DNA from: an uncultured Chitinophagaceae bacterium | Lineage (GTDB): Bacteria; Bacteroidota; Bacteroidia; Chitinophagales; Chitinophagaceae | Direction: 5' to 3' | Length of the DNA: 64,000 nt | Assembly (NCBI GenBank): GCA_937958995.1 | Contig: CALGAP010000007.1 | Span: 310,001-374,000, forward strand | Shown: in pieces, positions 1 to 9,352 of the stretch | Layout of the letters: each line of letters begins with the position of its first letter | Numbering within the stretch: position 1 is the first letter of the stretch | Position numbers and translations under genes: made by a program | Notes under the pieces: model-generated | What the model was told of the DNA's origin: nothing | What the model saw: only the letters and a program-made list of their open reading frames with translations | The model's database searches: none

Positions 1-1461
1 AACAACGGGCACATCGGTTTTAATGAGCCCGGCTCGAGCATTCACTCACGCACCAGGCTGGTGACGCTCGATAATTCAACACGCATTGCCAACTCGTACG
101 AATTTGCGAATATTTCGCAGGTGCCGCGGCTGGCTATCACCATGGGCATCAACACTATTCTTCGCGCGAAGAGAATCATACTGATGGCATGGGGTCCGGC
201 CAAAGCAGCCGTGGTACAAAAAGCTTCTGAAGAAAATATTACCGAGCAAATTCCGGCATCGCTGCTACAGCAACATAATGATTGCCTGTTTGTGCTGGAT
301 GAACAAGCCGCACAGGAGCTCACGCGCTTCAAGAGCCCCTGGCTCACCGGTGAAATTGACTGGACGCCCAAGATGATTCGCAAAGCAGTGGTGAATATGG
401 CGCTGAAACTCGGCAAGCCGGTATTGAGTCTGACTAATAATGATTACCGTGATAATGGTCTCAGCGACTTGCTGGTGGAAAAAGGCGATGCTTACGAAAT
501 TAACCTGCAGGTATATTATATGCTGCGCGACAGCATTACTGGCTGGCCCGGCGGCAAACCCGACGTACATCTGCCCAATCATCCCGAAAGGTCGAAACCA
601 TTCCCCAAACGCGTGATCATCTTCAGCCCCCACCCCGATGATGACATCATTTCGATGGGCGGCACCTTTCAGCGACTGCACGACCAGGGACATGATGTGC
701 ACGTGGCCTATCAGACATCCGGTAATATTGCCGTGACCGATGAGTTCGTAACGCGTTTCCTCGATTTTGCCGTAGGCTTCGAGGATATGTTTGGCATCGA
801 TAGCCGAAAATCAAATGAAATACTGGCACAGGCACGCAAATACCTGCAGCAAAAGAAAAGCAACCAGGTAGATACGCCGGAAATCAGGGCCATCAAGGGA
901 CTGATACGCCGCTGCGAAGCAAAAGCTACCTGCCGCTATGTGGGTATAAAGGAAGATAACTACCATTTCCAGAATCTTCCGTTCTACGAGACAGGCACTA
1001 TTGAGAAAAAACCAATGGGTGAAGAAGATATCCGACTCACTATGGAACTGCTGAGAAAAATAAAACCTCACCAGGTATTCTGCGCCGGCGACCTCGCCGA
1101 CCCGCATGGCACGCACAAAGTTTGTCTTGATGTGGTGATCGAAGCGCTGCGCCGCATCCGTAAAGAAGGTGATGACTGGGTAAAAGATTGCTGGATGTGG
1201 TTGTACAAAGGCGCCTGGCAGGAGTGGGACATCAGCGAAATTGAAATGGCCATCCCCATGAGCCCCGACCAGGTGTTGAAAAAACGCTTCGGTATTTTCA
1301 TTCACCAATCTCAAAAAGACATGGTTCCCTTCCAGGGCAGCGACACCCGCGAATTCTGGCAACGCGCCGAAGACCGCAACGCCAACACGGCCAACCTGTA
1401 TGCCCAGCTGGGTCTGACGAAATACGCCGCCATGGAGGCATTTGTCAGATACCATTATTGA
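1..1461 (+). CDS. nagB: NagB-like glucosamine-6-phosphate deaminase fused to a PIG-L/LmbE deacetylase domain (5' truncated)
   Basis: The gene is already open at base 1, so only 486 C-terminal residues are visible; a GTG at 61 is internal. The first residues carry the NagB signature GHIGFNEPGS followed by TR, and then AITMGINTI and a KA-rich strand, as in glucosamine-6-phosphate isomerase/deaminase. After about 190 visible residues a second domain begins with SPHPDDD (His near visible residue 211) and later PHGTHK (His 369 and 372), the zinc ligands of PIG-L/LmbE N-acetylglucosaminyl deacetylases. The family is known in Bacteroidota as a bifunctional protein of about 640 residues. The likely role is cytoplasmic amino-sugar catabolism, with the second domain possibly removing acetyl groups. 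The real start lies outside the window. A strong hairpin follows the stop codon. Confidence 0.88.
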   Translation, partial: NNGHIGFNEPGSSIHSRTRLVTLDNSTRIANSYEFANISQVPRLAITMGINTILRAKRIILMAWGPAKAAVVQKASEENITEQIPASLLQQHNDCLFVLDEQAAQELTRFKSPWLTGEIDWTPKMIRKAVVNMALKLGKPVLSLTNNDYRDNGLSDLLVEKGDAYEINLQVYYMLRDSITGWPGGKPDVHLPNHPERSKPFPKRVIIFSPHPDDDIISMGGTFQRLHDQGHDVHVAYQTSGNIAVTDEFVTRFLDFAVGFEDMFGIDSRKSNEILAQARKYLQQKKSNQVDTPEIRAIKGLIRRCEAKATCRYVGIKEDNYHFQNLPFYETGTIEKKPMGEEDIRLTMELLRKIKPHQVFCAGDLADPHGTHKVCLDVVIEALRRIRKEGDDWVKDCWMWLYKGAWQEWDISEIEMAIPMSPDQVLKKRFGIFIHQSQKDMVPFQGSDTREFWQRAEDRNANTANLYAQLGLTKYAAMEAFVRYHY

Positions 1462-1501
1462 GAGAAATTCCCATGTTCAAATAACAAGATCCCAATAAGC
1501 G

Positions 1502-1554
1502 CCCAATAGAAAATCCAAAAGTCGACTGAGTCTCCTTTTGGATTTTCTATTGGG
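1502..1554. terminator. bidirectional hairpin terminator between convergent genes
   Basis: A perfect 20-bp inverted repeat (arms 1502-1521 and 1535-1554, loop of 13 nt) lies between the stop of the NagB fusion at 1461 and the stop of the convergent kinase at 1590. Each strand has runs of A/T inside the stem but no long T tract after it. Placement and perfection of the stem support a shared transcription terminator. Confidence 0.7.
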
Positions 1555-1589
1555 TTCTCGATGGTAGTTGTTTGAATTTTCAACGTATG

Positions 1590-2891
1590 TTATTTGTCAT
1601 TCGAAACTTTCTCCAGCATTGAGTTCTGTTCTTTGCCCGCGCCATTCGTCGAACCTCCTCCCGGCTGGTGTACGGGTAATGAAATAATGAAAGTAGATCC
1701 CTTATTGACTCTGCTTTGAACGGAAATGAAGCCATTGTGTTTTTCAACAATCTTTTTGCAGAGCGTGAGACCGATACCCGTGCCTTCAAATTCGCTGTGC
1801 ACATGCAGGCGGCGAAACATGTCGAAGATTTGCTCGGCGTATTGCTGGTCGAAGCCAATGCCGTTGTCTTCAAAATAGATGCGGCAGAATTTTTCGGGTG
1901 AGCCTTTGCCAGAAGTTAGTTCGGTGATTTCAGACCATACATTGATCTTAGGAGACTCATCTTTCTTGCAATACTTAAGAGCATTGTTGATAAGGTTGCT
2001 GAAGAGCGGCCGCATAAGACCAGGGTTCACGTCAATATAGGGCAGTTCCTGCACCCTGATCACTGCGCCCTTGTCTTGCACCGCGCGGTCCAGTTCGTCC
2101 AGCACTTCCTGCATAATCAGGTTGAGATTGTAATTGATAAAAGTGTCTTTCTCATTATTGATTCGCGAAAAAGCAAGAATATCGCTGATCAATGTCTGCA
2201 TGCGCAAGGCTGCGCTTTGAATGCGGGTAATATAGCTGATGGCGGCCGAATCCAGCTGATCATTGTATTTTACAAAGAGCAGGTCGCTGAAGGTGCGGAT
2301 CTTTCTCAGCGGTTCCTGTAAATCGTGCGATGCCATGAAAGCAAAGCGATCCAGATCGCGGTTGGCTGACTCCAGTAAGGCGATATTGCCGAGCAGCTGC
2401 CTGTTCAGATCTTTCACGCGTTCTTCCGAGGCCTTGCGTTCATGAATCTCCAGTTCAAGACTCTTATTGATGGCCTTCAGTTTTTGCTCCTGTGCTATCA
2501 GCCGGTGGTTCTTACGATACAGGTCAATCAGCACTGCCACTTTCGCGCGGAGCAATTCGGGATTAATGGGTTTGTAGATATAATCCACGGCGCCCATGCG
2601 GTAGCCTTTGAAAATATTCTCTTCCCCGTAATTATTCGCGGTGATGAAGATGATAGGTATATGTTTTAGTTTTTCCCTTTCATATATCAACGCCGCTGTT
2701 TCAAAACCGCTCAGGTTGGGCATTTTCACATCCATCAGGATGAGGGCGAAATCCAGGTCGGTGAGCAGTATCTTCAACGCCTGCCTGCCCGAACTGGCTT
2801 TCACAAAATCATAGCCATCGGGAGACAGGATGGCCTCCATCGACATCAGGTTATCATCCCGGTCATCAACTAATAAAATTTTTGGCCGCAT
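1590..2891 (-). CDS. response regulator-histidine kinase hybrid (REC-HisKA-HATPase)
   Basis: The 433-residue soluble protein begins with a receiver domain: acidic pair DD near residues 9-10, phospho-acceptor Asp54 in LMDVKMP and the conserved KP near residue 107. A short coiled coil (about 130-180) leads to a HisKA domain with His189 in ASHDLQEPLRK, then a HATPase_c domain with N-box NALKYC and G-box DNGIGF and GTGIGL. It has no membrane segment. It lies 9 nt downstream of the poly-HAMP kinase on the same strand, so the two are probably co-transcribed. The receiver may accept phosphate from the neighbour and gate its own kinase; this coupling is inference. The output partner is not visible. 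Confidence 0.9.
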   Translation of the reverse strand: MRPKILLVDDRDDNLMSMEAILSPDGYDFVKASSGRQALKILLTDLDFALILMDVKMPNLSGFETAALIYEREKLKHIPIIFITANNYGEENIFKGYRMGAVDYIYKPINPELLRAKVAVLIDLYRKNHRLIAQEQKLKAINKSLELEIHERKASEERVKDLNRQLLGNIALLESANRDLDRFAFMASHDLQEPLRKIRTFSDLLFVKYNDQLDSAAISYITRIQSAALRMQTLISDILAFSRINNEKDTFINYNLNLIMQEVLDELDRAVQDKGAVIRVQELPYIDVNPGLMRPLFSNLINNALKYCKKDESPKINVWSEITELTSGKGSPEKFCRIYFEDNGIGFDQQYAEQIFDMFRRLHVHSEFEGTGIGLTLCKKIVEKHNGFISVQSRVNKGSTFIISLPVHQPGGGSTNGAGKEQNSMLEKVSNDK

Positions 2892-2900
2892 AGTATTTCA

Positions 2901-5900
2901 TTACTTATAGAACCAAACCCGCATAAGCGACAACAGCTGGTCAATTTTTAAGGGTTTTGTGATGTAGTCCGAAGCGCCGGCCTCTATGCATTTCTGCCGG
3001 TCGCCCTTCATCGCTTTCGCCGTCACCGCTATAATGGGCAGCGTATTGTTTTTATGCTCGCGGCGAATTTTCTGCATCGTCTCATAACCATCCATCTCGG
3101 GCATCATGATATCCATGAGCACCATATCGATCTTCGGATTGTCTTCCCGGATTATTCCAATCGCCTCCTTTCCGCTCTCCGCGGTCACCACATTGATATT
3201 ATATCCTTCAAAAACTGTTGTCAGCGCAAAGAGATTGCGCACGTCGTCGTCCACTACTAATATATTCTTTCCCGTTAGAATATCCTGTTTTCGGCGGATA
3301 TTTTCTATCAGTTTACGTTTTTCAGTGGCCAAATCATTATGACGGATATGAAGGTGCAACACTGTTTCTTCCAGCAGCTGTTCCGGCGAATTCACACCCT
3401 TGAGTAAAACCTTATTAAAGTTACGATTCAGCTGAAGCATTTCATTCTTGCTGAAATCGCGGGCCGAATAAACAATCACCGGCGTAAGTTTGTTTTTTTT
3501 CTCTGCAACCTGCTCAACCAATTCCGGGCCGGGAATATCGGGCACGCTGTAATCCAGTATAATGCAGTCGTAATCCTTATCGTGTAGTTCGCGCATCGAC
3601 TTTTCGCCGGTATCCGCTATGGTCACCTTTATATTGTCTGACTGCAGCAGGCGGGCAATCTGCGACGAATCCACCTCGTTATCTTCCACTATCAACACCC
3701 GTCGCACTTCCTTGCGGCTGTATTCAACAATATCTTCAAACAGCGTGTTCAGCGAATTCTTGTCAAGGGGTTTCTGGAAAAAACTGCGGGCGCCGCGTTG
3801 CAACGCCAGGTTGCGGTTCTCTTCACCCGATACCAAATAAACAGGGATATGGCGATAGTTGAGATCGTTGCGCAAAAGCTCGAGTACTTTCCAGCCGCTG
3901 GTATCGGGCAACTTAACATCCAGTGTAATGGCCACGGGTAAAAAACGGCTGATGAAATCGAACACTTCGATATAGTCCGTTGCCACTATCGCTTTCAGTC
4001 CATACTGGTGCGCTTTTTCAATCACGATTTTACCAAAACGCAGATCATCTTCCACTACCAGCACCACTTTTTCATTCGGCTGTATGTTGTTGCGGTCATC
4101 TCCGGCCTCGTTGATCATTTCATTTACAATATGCAGACCGGTTGTATCTGTTACATCGGGTGTGGTGCGAATGCTGTAGAGCAGGCTATCGATTTCGGCC
4201 GGGGCATCGCTTACCTGGTAATGAAACGCTTTGTCATCTTTCGGCGGTGCTGCAGACATAGGATTTTCAGAGGGAAGGAAAAGGGTAAATGTGCTGCCCA
4301 TTCCCGGTTGACTTTCCAGCTCAATAGTTCCGCCCAGCAGTTCAGCTAGTCCGCGACTGATTGAAAGCCCCAACCCGGTACCGCCATATTTACGGCTGGT
4401 AGAGCCTTCGGCCTGCTGGAAGGCTTCGAAAATGATATTCTGCTTTTCCTGCGGTATGCCGATGCCTGTATCGCTGATGGCAAAGGCTACCACTTTCTTC
4501 GCGTTGTCCAAACTTGGATTGCCCGGCCGCCAATTCTGCTGCGCTTCATACATGCGCAGTTTTACTTCACCCTTTTCGGTAAACTTAAATGAGTTCGAAA
4601 GCAGGTTTTTTAAAATCTGGTTCAAACGCTGCAGGTCTGTTTCAATTGAATCGGGGAGGTTGGAATCCACATCAATTGTAAAGCGCAGGTGTCGCGCCTC
4701 GGATATCGGTTTGAATGTAGTTTCTACAAAACCAGCGATCTCACCGAAACGAACCTTTGAAAAATTGGCAGTGATAAAACCAGATTCAATTTTTGAAAGA
4801 TCGAGTATATCATTGATCAGTTGAATCAGGTCGTCGCCACAACTATGAATCGTTTTCGCGTAGCGGATTTGTTTATCGGTAAGATTGCCTTCCGCATTTT
4901 CATATAACTGCTGCGCAAGAATTAACAGCGAATTCAAAGGCGTACGCAACTCGTGCGACATGTTTGCCAGAAACTCCGATTTGTATTTCGAGGTCAGCGT
5001 AAGTTGTTCTGCTTTTTCTTCCAGCGAACGGCGGGCGTCTTCCACTTCCCGGTTCTTGGCTTCCACTTCGTTTTTCTGTTTTACCAGCAACAATGCCTTT
5101 TCCTGCAGCTCGTCGTTGGTGCGGCGCAATTCCTCCTGTTGAATCTTGAGCTCACCGGCCAGCGATTGAGATTGGGCCAGCAGCTCTTCCGTTCTGGTGT
5201 TCGCCTCAATGGTATTCAGCACGATGCCGATACTTTCGGTAAGCTGTGTAAGGAAGTCGAGGTGTATTTCACTAAACTGGTCGAGCGAAGCTAGTTCGAT
5301 CACCGCCTTCACATTGTTTTCGAACAATACTGGCAGAATGATCAGGTGCGATGGTGTTACCTTGCCCAAACCTGAACTGATCTTGATATAGTTGGTTGGG
5401 ACATTATTGAGAATGATTCTTTCTTTTTCAAAAGCCACCTGCCCTACCAGTCCTTCACCAATGGCAAATTCATCGGGCATATTCTTGCCGGGTTTATAAC
5501 CATAGCTGGCAAATAATTTCAGTTTGCCGTTCGGACTTTCTTCTTTCTGCTGCAAAATGTAAAAGGCGCCATAGTGCGCGCTTACCACCGGAGCCAGTTC
5601 TGAGAGAATGCGTTGTGTTACTGTATCCAAATCACGCTGGCCTTGCAACATCTGTCCAAATTTGGCGAGGTTCGATTTCAGCCAGTCTTGTTCCTGGTTG
5701 CGCAAGGTGGTTTTGCGCAGGTTAGAGATCATCTGGTTAATGGTGTCTTTCAGCGCTTCCACTTCGCCTTTTGCTTCCACGCGAATGGTTCGTGTAAGGT
5801 CGCCCTTGGTTACCGCGCTGGCCACTTCTGAGATGGAGCGCACTTGCGTGGTTAGGTTTTGCGCCAGCTGGTTCACGTTTTCCGTCAGGTTTTTCCATAT

Positions 5901-8798
5901 GCCCGAGGCGCCCGGCACGCTGGCTTGTCCGCCAAGTTTACCTTCCACACCTACTTCGCGCGCCACGGTAGTTACCTGGTCGGCAAAAGTGGCAAGCGTG
6001 TCTATCATTTCGTTGATGGTATCGATCAATTGCGCTACTTCACCACGCGACACGATGGTGAGCTTCTGTTTCAGGTTACCCGTAGCCACGGCCGTCACCA
6101 CCTTTGCAATGCCGCGCACCTGGCTGGTAAGATTGCTCGCCATCATGTTCACCGAATCAGTGAGGTCTTTCCAGGTGCCGGCCACGCCTTTCACTTCGGC
6201 CTGCCCGCCCAGTTTTCCTTCCGTACCCACTTCACGCGCCACGCGCGTTACTTCAAAAGCAAATGAGTTCAGCTGGTCCACCATCGTGTTGATGGTGTTT
6301 TTCAATTCAAGAATTTCTCCCTTCACATCCACCGTAATTTTTCTCGACAGGTCACCGCCTTGCACGGCCTTGGTTACTTCGGCAATATTGCGCACCTGCG
6401 CAGTCAGGTTGCCGGTCATCTGGTTTACCGAATCGGTAAGGTCTTTCCAGGTGCCGCCTACTCCCGGCACGTCGGCCTGTCCGCCCAGTTTACCTTCCGA
6501 GCCCACTTCACGCGCCAGGCGCGTCACCTCAAATGCAAACGAGTTCAGCTGGTCCACCATCGTATTGATGGTGTTTTTCAATTCAAGAATTTCTCCCTTC
6601 ACATCCACCGTAATCTTGCGGCTAAGGTCACCCTTCGCGACGGCGGTGGTCACTTCGGCAATATTGCGCACCTGTGCGGTGAGGTTGCTCGCCATCTGGT
6701 TTACCGAATCGGTCAGGTCTTTCCAGGTACCGCCCACGCCCGGCACATCGGCCTGTCCGCCCAGCTTACCATCGGTGCCCACTTCGCGCGCCACGCGCGT
6801 TACTTCAAAGGCAAATGAGTTCAGCTGGTCCACCATCGTGTTGATGGTGTTTTTTAGCTCGAGCATTTCACCGCGCACATCCACGTCGATCTTGCGCGAG
6901 AGGTCGCCGCGAGCTACGGCCGTCGTCACCTCGGCTATGTTGCGCACCTGCGAGGTGAGGTTGCTCGCCATTTTATTTACAGAATCAGTTAGGTCTTTCC
7001 AGGTACCTCCTACGCCGGGCACATCGGCCTGGCCGCCCAGTTTGCCTTCTGAGCCTACTTCGCGCGCCACGCGGGTAACTTCCGAACCAAATGAGTTCAA
7101 TTGGTCCACCATCGTGTTGATGGTATTTTTCAGTTCAAGAATTTCTCCTTTCACATCCACGTCAATTTTGCGCGAGAGGTCGCCGCGAGCCACAGCAGTA
7201 GTCACGTCGGCAATATTGCGCACCTGTGCAGTGAGATTGCTGGCCATCTGGTTCACGGAGTCGGTCAGGTCTTTCCATACTCCACCCACGCCTTTCACTT
7301 TGGCTTGTCCACCGAGTTTTCCTTCTGTTCCCACTTCCAGCGCCACGCGCGTCACCTCCTGCGAGAAAGAAGAGAGCTGGTCCACCATTGTATTCATGGT
7401 GTTTTTCAGCTCCAGGATCTCGCCTTTCACGTCCACATCAATTTTACGCGAGAGGTCGCCGCGCGCCACGGCGGTCGTCACTTCAGCGATATTACGCACC
7501 TGCGCGGTGAGATTGCTCGCCATCTGGTTCACATTATCGGTCAGGTCTTTCCATACACCGCCCACGCCTTTCACTTTCGCTTGTCCGCCCAGTTTACCTT
7601 CAGTGCCCACTTCACGCGCCACGCGCGTTACTTCGGCAGAAAAAGAGTTCAGCTGATCCACCATCGTGTTGATGGTATTTTTCAGCTCCAGGATTTCACC
7701 TTTTACATCCACCGTAATCTGGCGGCTGAGGTCGCCCTTGGCTACGGCAGTGGTTACTTCAGCGATATTTCGCACCTGGTCAGTAAGATTGCTGGCCATC
7801 TGGTTTACGGAATCGGTCAGGTCTTTCCAGGTGCCGGCCACACCTCTTACCTGCGCCTGGCCGCCAAGCTTCCCATCGGTGCCTACCTCACGCGCCACGC
7901 GCGTCACTTCAAAGGCAAATGAGTTCAGCTGATCCACCATCGTGTTCATGGTGTTCTTTAACTCGAGTATCTCCCCTTTTACATCCACCGTAATTTTTTT
8001 CGACAGGTCGCCTTTGGCAACGGCGGTAGTTACGTCAGCGATATTGCGCACCTGTGCAGTGAGGTTGCTCGCCATCTGGTTCACCGAATCAGTCAGGTCT
8101 TTCCATACTCCACCCACGCCTTTCACTTTTGCCTGTCCGCCCAGTTTGCCTTCTGAGCCCACTTCGCGCGCCACGCGGGTAACTTCCATGGAGAAGAGGT
8201 TGAGCTGCGATACCATGGTGTTCACTTCTTTCGCAATGCGCCCGAATTCACCCTGCAGGGTATGACCGCCGATTTCGAGCGGCATTTCCTGCGAGAGATT
8301 GCCTTTGGCCACCGAACTGATCACGCGCGCAATCTCAATAGTGGGATGCACCAGGTCGCTGATGAGCGTGTTGAGCGATTCAATGCCAGTGCTCCAGGAT
8401 CCTTTTGCATTGGGCAGTTCTATACGTTGGGTAAGCTGGCCTTGTTTACCAACGGAATTACGGGCGCGCGTAAATTCCGCCATCATTTTTTCATTCATCG
8501 CGATGATCTCGTTCAGCGTATCGCAAATTTTCCCGCTCAGTCCCACCTGGTCTATCGGCATGCGCACGCTGAAATTGCCGTTCTTCACTTCTGTCAACAC
8601 CCGCAGCAATTCGCGGTTATCGAAAAAACCTGACAGTTGCCGCAGTTGCTCCGGTGTAAATGCATGCTCTGCATGGTGACCGTTTCCGTTGGTGCCTTTT
8701 AATCGGGAGGGAGCGCTTTTTGCTTTGGGCGATTTCCTGGTTATGTTTTGTGCTCCGTTTTTTGCAGCCCTCGGGCTCGCGGTTTTTGTTCGCGCCAT
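2901..8798 (-). CDS. giant soluble poly-HAMP hybrid sensor histidine kinase (HAMP array-GAF-HisKA-HATPase-3x REC)
   Basis: A 1965-residue protein without a signal peptide or membrane segment. After a basic Ala/Lys-rich N terminus, residues of about 50-1060 form a HAMP array whose core is nine near-identical 92-residue units, each with a GKLGGQA module followed by WKDLTDSVNQMA and a GDLSRKI module. This equals roughly two HAMP domains per unit. Then follow a GAF-like domain (about 1100-1240), a coiled coil, HisKA with His1282 in MSHELRTPL, HATPase_c with DTGIGI and GTGLGL, and three receivers with phospho-acceptors Asp1627, Asp1749 and Asp1896. The architecture recalls fungal group III kinases (Nik1), which sense osmotic or turgor state in the cytoplasm. 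Here the signal is unknown. It heads a two-gene operon with the receiver-kinase at 1590-2891. Confidence 0.92.
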   Translation of the reverse strand: MARTKTASPRAAKNGAQNITRKSPKAKSAPSRLKGTNGNGHHAEHAFTPEQLRQLSGFFDNRELLRVLTEVKNGNFSVRMPIDQVGLSGKICDTLNEIIAMNEKMMAEFTRARNSVGKQGQLTQRIELPNAKGSWSTGIESLNTLISDLVHPTIEIARVISSVAKGNLSQEMPLEIGGHTLQGEFGRIAKEVNTMVSQLNLFSMEVTRVAREVGSEGKLGGQAKVKGVGGVWKDLTDSVNQMASNLTAQVRNIADVTTAVAKGDLSKKITVDVKGEILELKNTMNTMVDQLNSFAFEVTRVAREVGTDGKLGGQAQVRGVAGTWKDLTDSVNQMASNLTDQVRNIAEVTTAVAKGDLSRQITVDVKGEILELKNTINTMVDQLNSFSAEVTRVAREVGTEGKLGGQAKVKGVGGVWKDLTDNVNQMASNLTAQVRNIAEVTTAVARGDLSRKIDVDVKGEILELKNTMNTMVDQLSSFSQEVTRVALEVGTEGKLGGQAKVKGVGGVWKDLTDSVNQMASNLTAQVRNIADVTTAVARGDLSRKIDVDVKGEILELKNTINTMVDQLNSFGSEVTRVAREVGSEGKLGGQADVPGVGGTWKDLTDSVNKMASNLTSQVRNIAEVTTAVARGDLSRKIDVDVRGEMLELKNTINTMVDQLNSFAFEVTRVAREVGTDGKLGGQADVPGVGGTWKDLTDSVNQMASNLTAQVRNIAEVTTAVAKGDLSRKITVDVKGEILELKNTINTMVDQLNSFAFEVTRLAREVGSEGKLGGQADVPGVGGTWKDLTDSVNQMTGNLTAQVRNIAEVTKAVQGGDLSRKITVDVKGEILELKNTINTMVDQLNSFAFEVTRVAREVGTEGKLGGQAEVKGVAGTWKDLTDSVNMMASNLTSQVRGIAKVVTAVATGNLKQKLTIVSRGEVAQLIDTINEMIDTLATFADQVTTVAREVGVEGKLGGQASVPGASGIWKNLTENVNQLAQNLTTQVRSISEVASAVTKGDLTRTIRVEAKGEVEALKDTINQMISNLRKTTLRNQEQDWLKSNLAKFGQMLQGQRDLDTVTQRILSELAPVVSAHYGAFYILQQKEESPNGKLKLFASYGYKPGKNMPDEFAIGEGLVGQVAFEKERIILNNVPTNYIKISSGLGKVTPSHLIILPVLFENNVKAVIELASLDQFSEIHLDFLTQLTESIGIVLNTIEANTRTEELLAQSQSLAGELKIQQEELRRTNDELQEKALLLVKQKNEVEAKNREVEDARRSLEEKAEQLTLTSKYKSEFLANMSHELRTPLNSLLILAQQLYENAEGNLTDKQIRYAKTIHSCGDDLIQLINDILDLSKIESGFITANFSKVRFGEIAGFVETTFKPISEARHLRFTIDVDSNLPDSIETDLQRLNQILKNLLSNSFKFTEKGEVKLRMYEAQQNWRPGNPSLDNAKKVVAFAISDTGIGIPQEKQNIIFEAFQQAEGSTSRKYGGTGLGLSISRGLAELLGGTIELESQPGMGSTFTLFLPSENPMSAAPPKDDKAFHYQVSDAPAEIDSLLYSIRTTPDVTDTTGLHIVNEMINEAGDDRNNIQPNEKVVLVVEDDLRFGKIVIEKAHQYGLKAIVATDYIEVFDFISRFLPVAITLDVKLPDTSGWKVLELLRNDLNYRHIPVYLVSGEENRNLALQRGARSFFQKPLDKNSLNTLFEDIVEYSRKEVRRVLIVEDNEVDSSQIARLLQSDNIKVTIADTGEKSMRELHDKDYDCIILDYSVPDIPGPELVEQVAEKKNKLTPVIVYSARDFSKNEMLQLNRNFNKVLLKGVNSPEQLLEETVLHLHIRHNDLATEKRKLIENIRRKQDILTGKNILVVDDDVRNLFALTTVFEGYNINVVTAESGKEAIGIIREDNPKIDMVLMDIMMPEMDGYETMQKIRREHKNNTLPIIAVTAKAMKGDRQKCIEAGASDYITKPLKIDQLLSLMRVWFYK
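5880..8363 (-). repeat. nine tandem 276-bp coding repeats (HAMP units)
   Basis: The bases encoding GKLGGQA recur at exact 276-bp spacing: the first copy in gene order is near 8131 and the ninth near 5923, a distance of 2208 bp, or 8 x 276. Central units are very similar in protein and in DNA, while the first and last units have diverged. This suggests recent duplication or gene conversion. Outer boundaries are approximate. Confidence 0.9.
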
Positions 8799-9352
8799 AC
8801 AGAAGCTGTTTCTGGTTGTGTGAAGAAATAGTCAACCATCAACATGTCAGGTATTAATTCATGCCTGATATACACATTGATTATTGATTGTTGCCTGATG
8901 ATTCTTTCTCAAAAAAGAAATAGGGTACGGTTAAAAATGGATCAATTCTCGTTTTTCGCGCGGGCTTACTGCTTAACAGCCATTATTTATTAATAAAAAT
9001 GAGGAGGTCAATGGCAGAGGCCTGTCTCATAAGGTTTTAGTTTCACATAATCACTCCCCGTGTTGGGAACAACTTCCCCAAATCGGGCAAATAAATACAC
9101 TGGTGCATTTGCAAACACGGAAATAATGAATGTTATGTAGCATAACTAATATAGGGCCGAAATCGGGCCAGAAAGTGTTTCGGTGTAGCGTTGCCTACGA
9201 CCCGAAACCCAATTCTTCGTAACTTACTGTTGCACTATACCACACCACTCAAACTCATTTACCCTCCCTGTCACTGGGGCGGGCCGCCGGTGAACCTCTT
9301 CCCTGTCGCAAGCGGGGAAGAGGAAGGGCGGGGTTAAACATTAATTGTCAAC
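8799..9352. other. 554-bp intergenic region with several inverted repeats
   Basis: No credible coding sequence is seen. The spacer separates the divergent poly-HAMP kinase and Nudix genes, so both promoters should lie here, but no clear TAnnTTTG box was found. Structured elements: TCAGG/CCTGA around 8847-8868; GTTATG-TAG-CATAAC at 9132-9146; a two-part stem at 9177-9208 (GTTTCGG and GTAG paired with CTAC and CCGAAAC); and CCTCTTCCC/GGGAAGAGG at 9295-9323. These could be operator sites, a leader RNA or a small RNA. Confidence 0.5.

Noticed and set aside
5608..7656. A 682-codon plus-strand open frame opposite the HAMP repeats
   Set aside because: It is an antisense frame created by the 276-bp repeats and their codon bias. 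The product is a repetitive Ser/Arg/Pro-rich sequence without a domain, while the minus frame encodes perfect HAMP units.
7101..7922. A 273-codon plus-strand open frame, His/Arg/Phe rich
   Set aside because: Another antisense frame of the HAMP repeats; composition and lack of domains exclude a gene.
5880..8363. CRISPR array
   Set aside because: The repeats are 276-bp coding units without unique spacers; no cas genes are present. The 37-bp pair at 21445-21547 also lacks array organisation.
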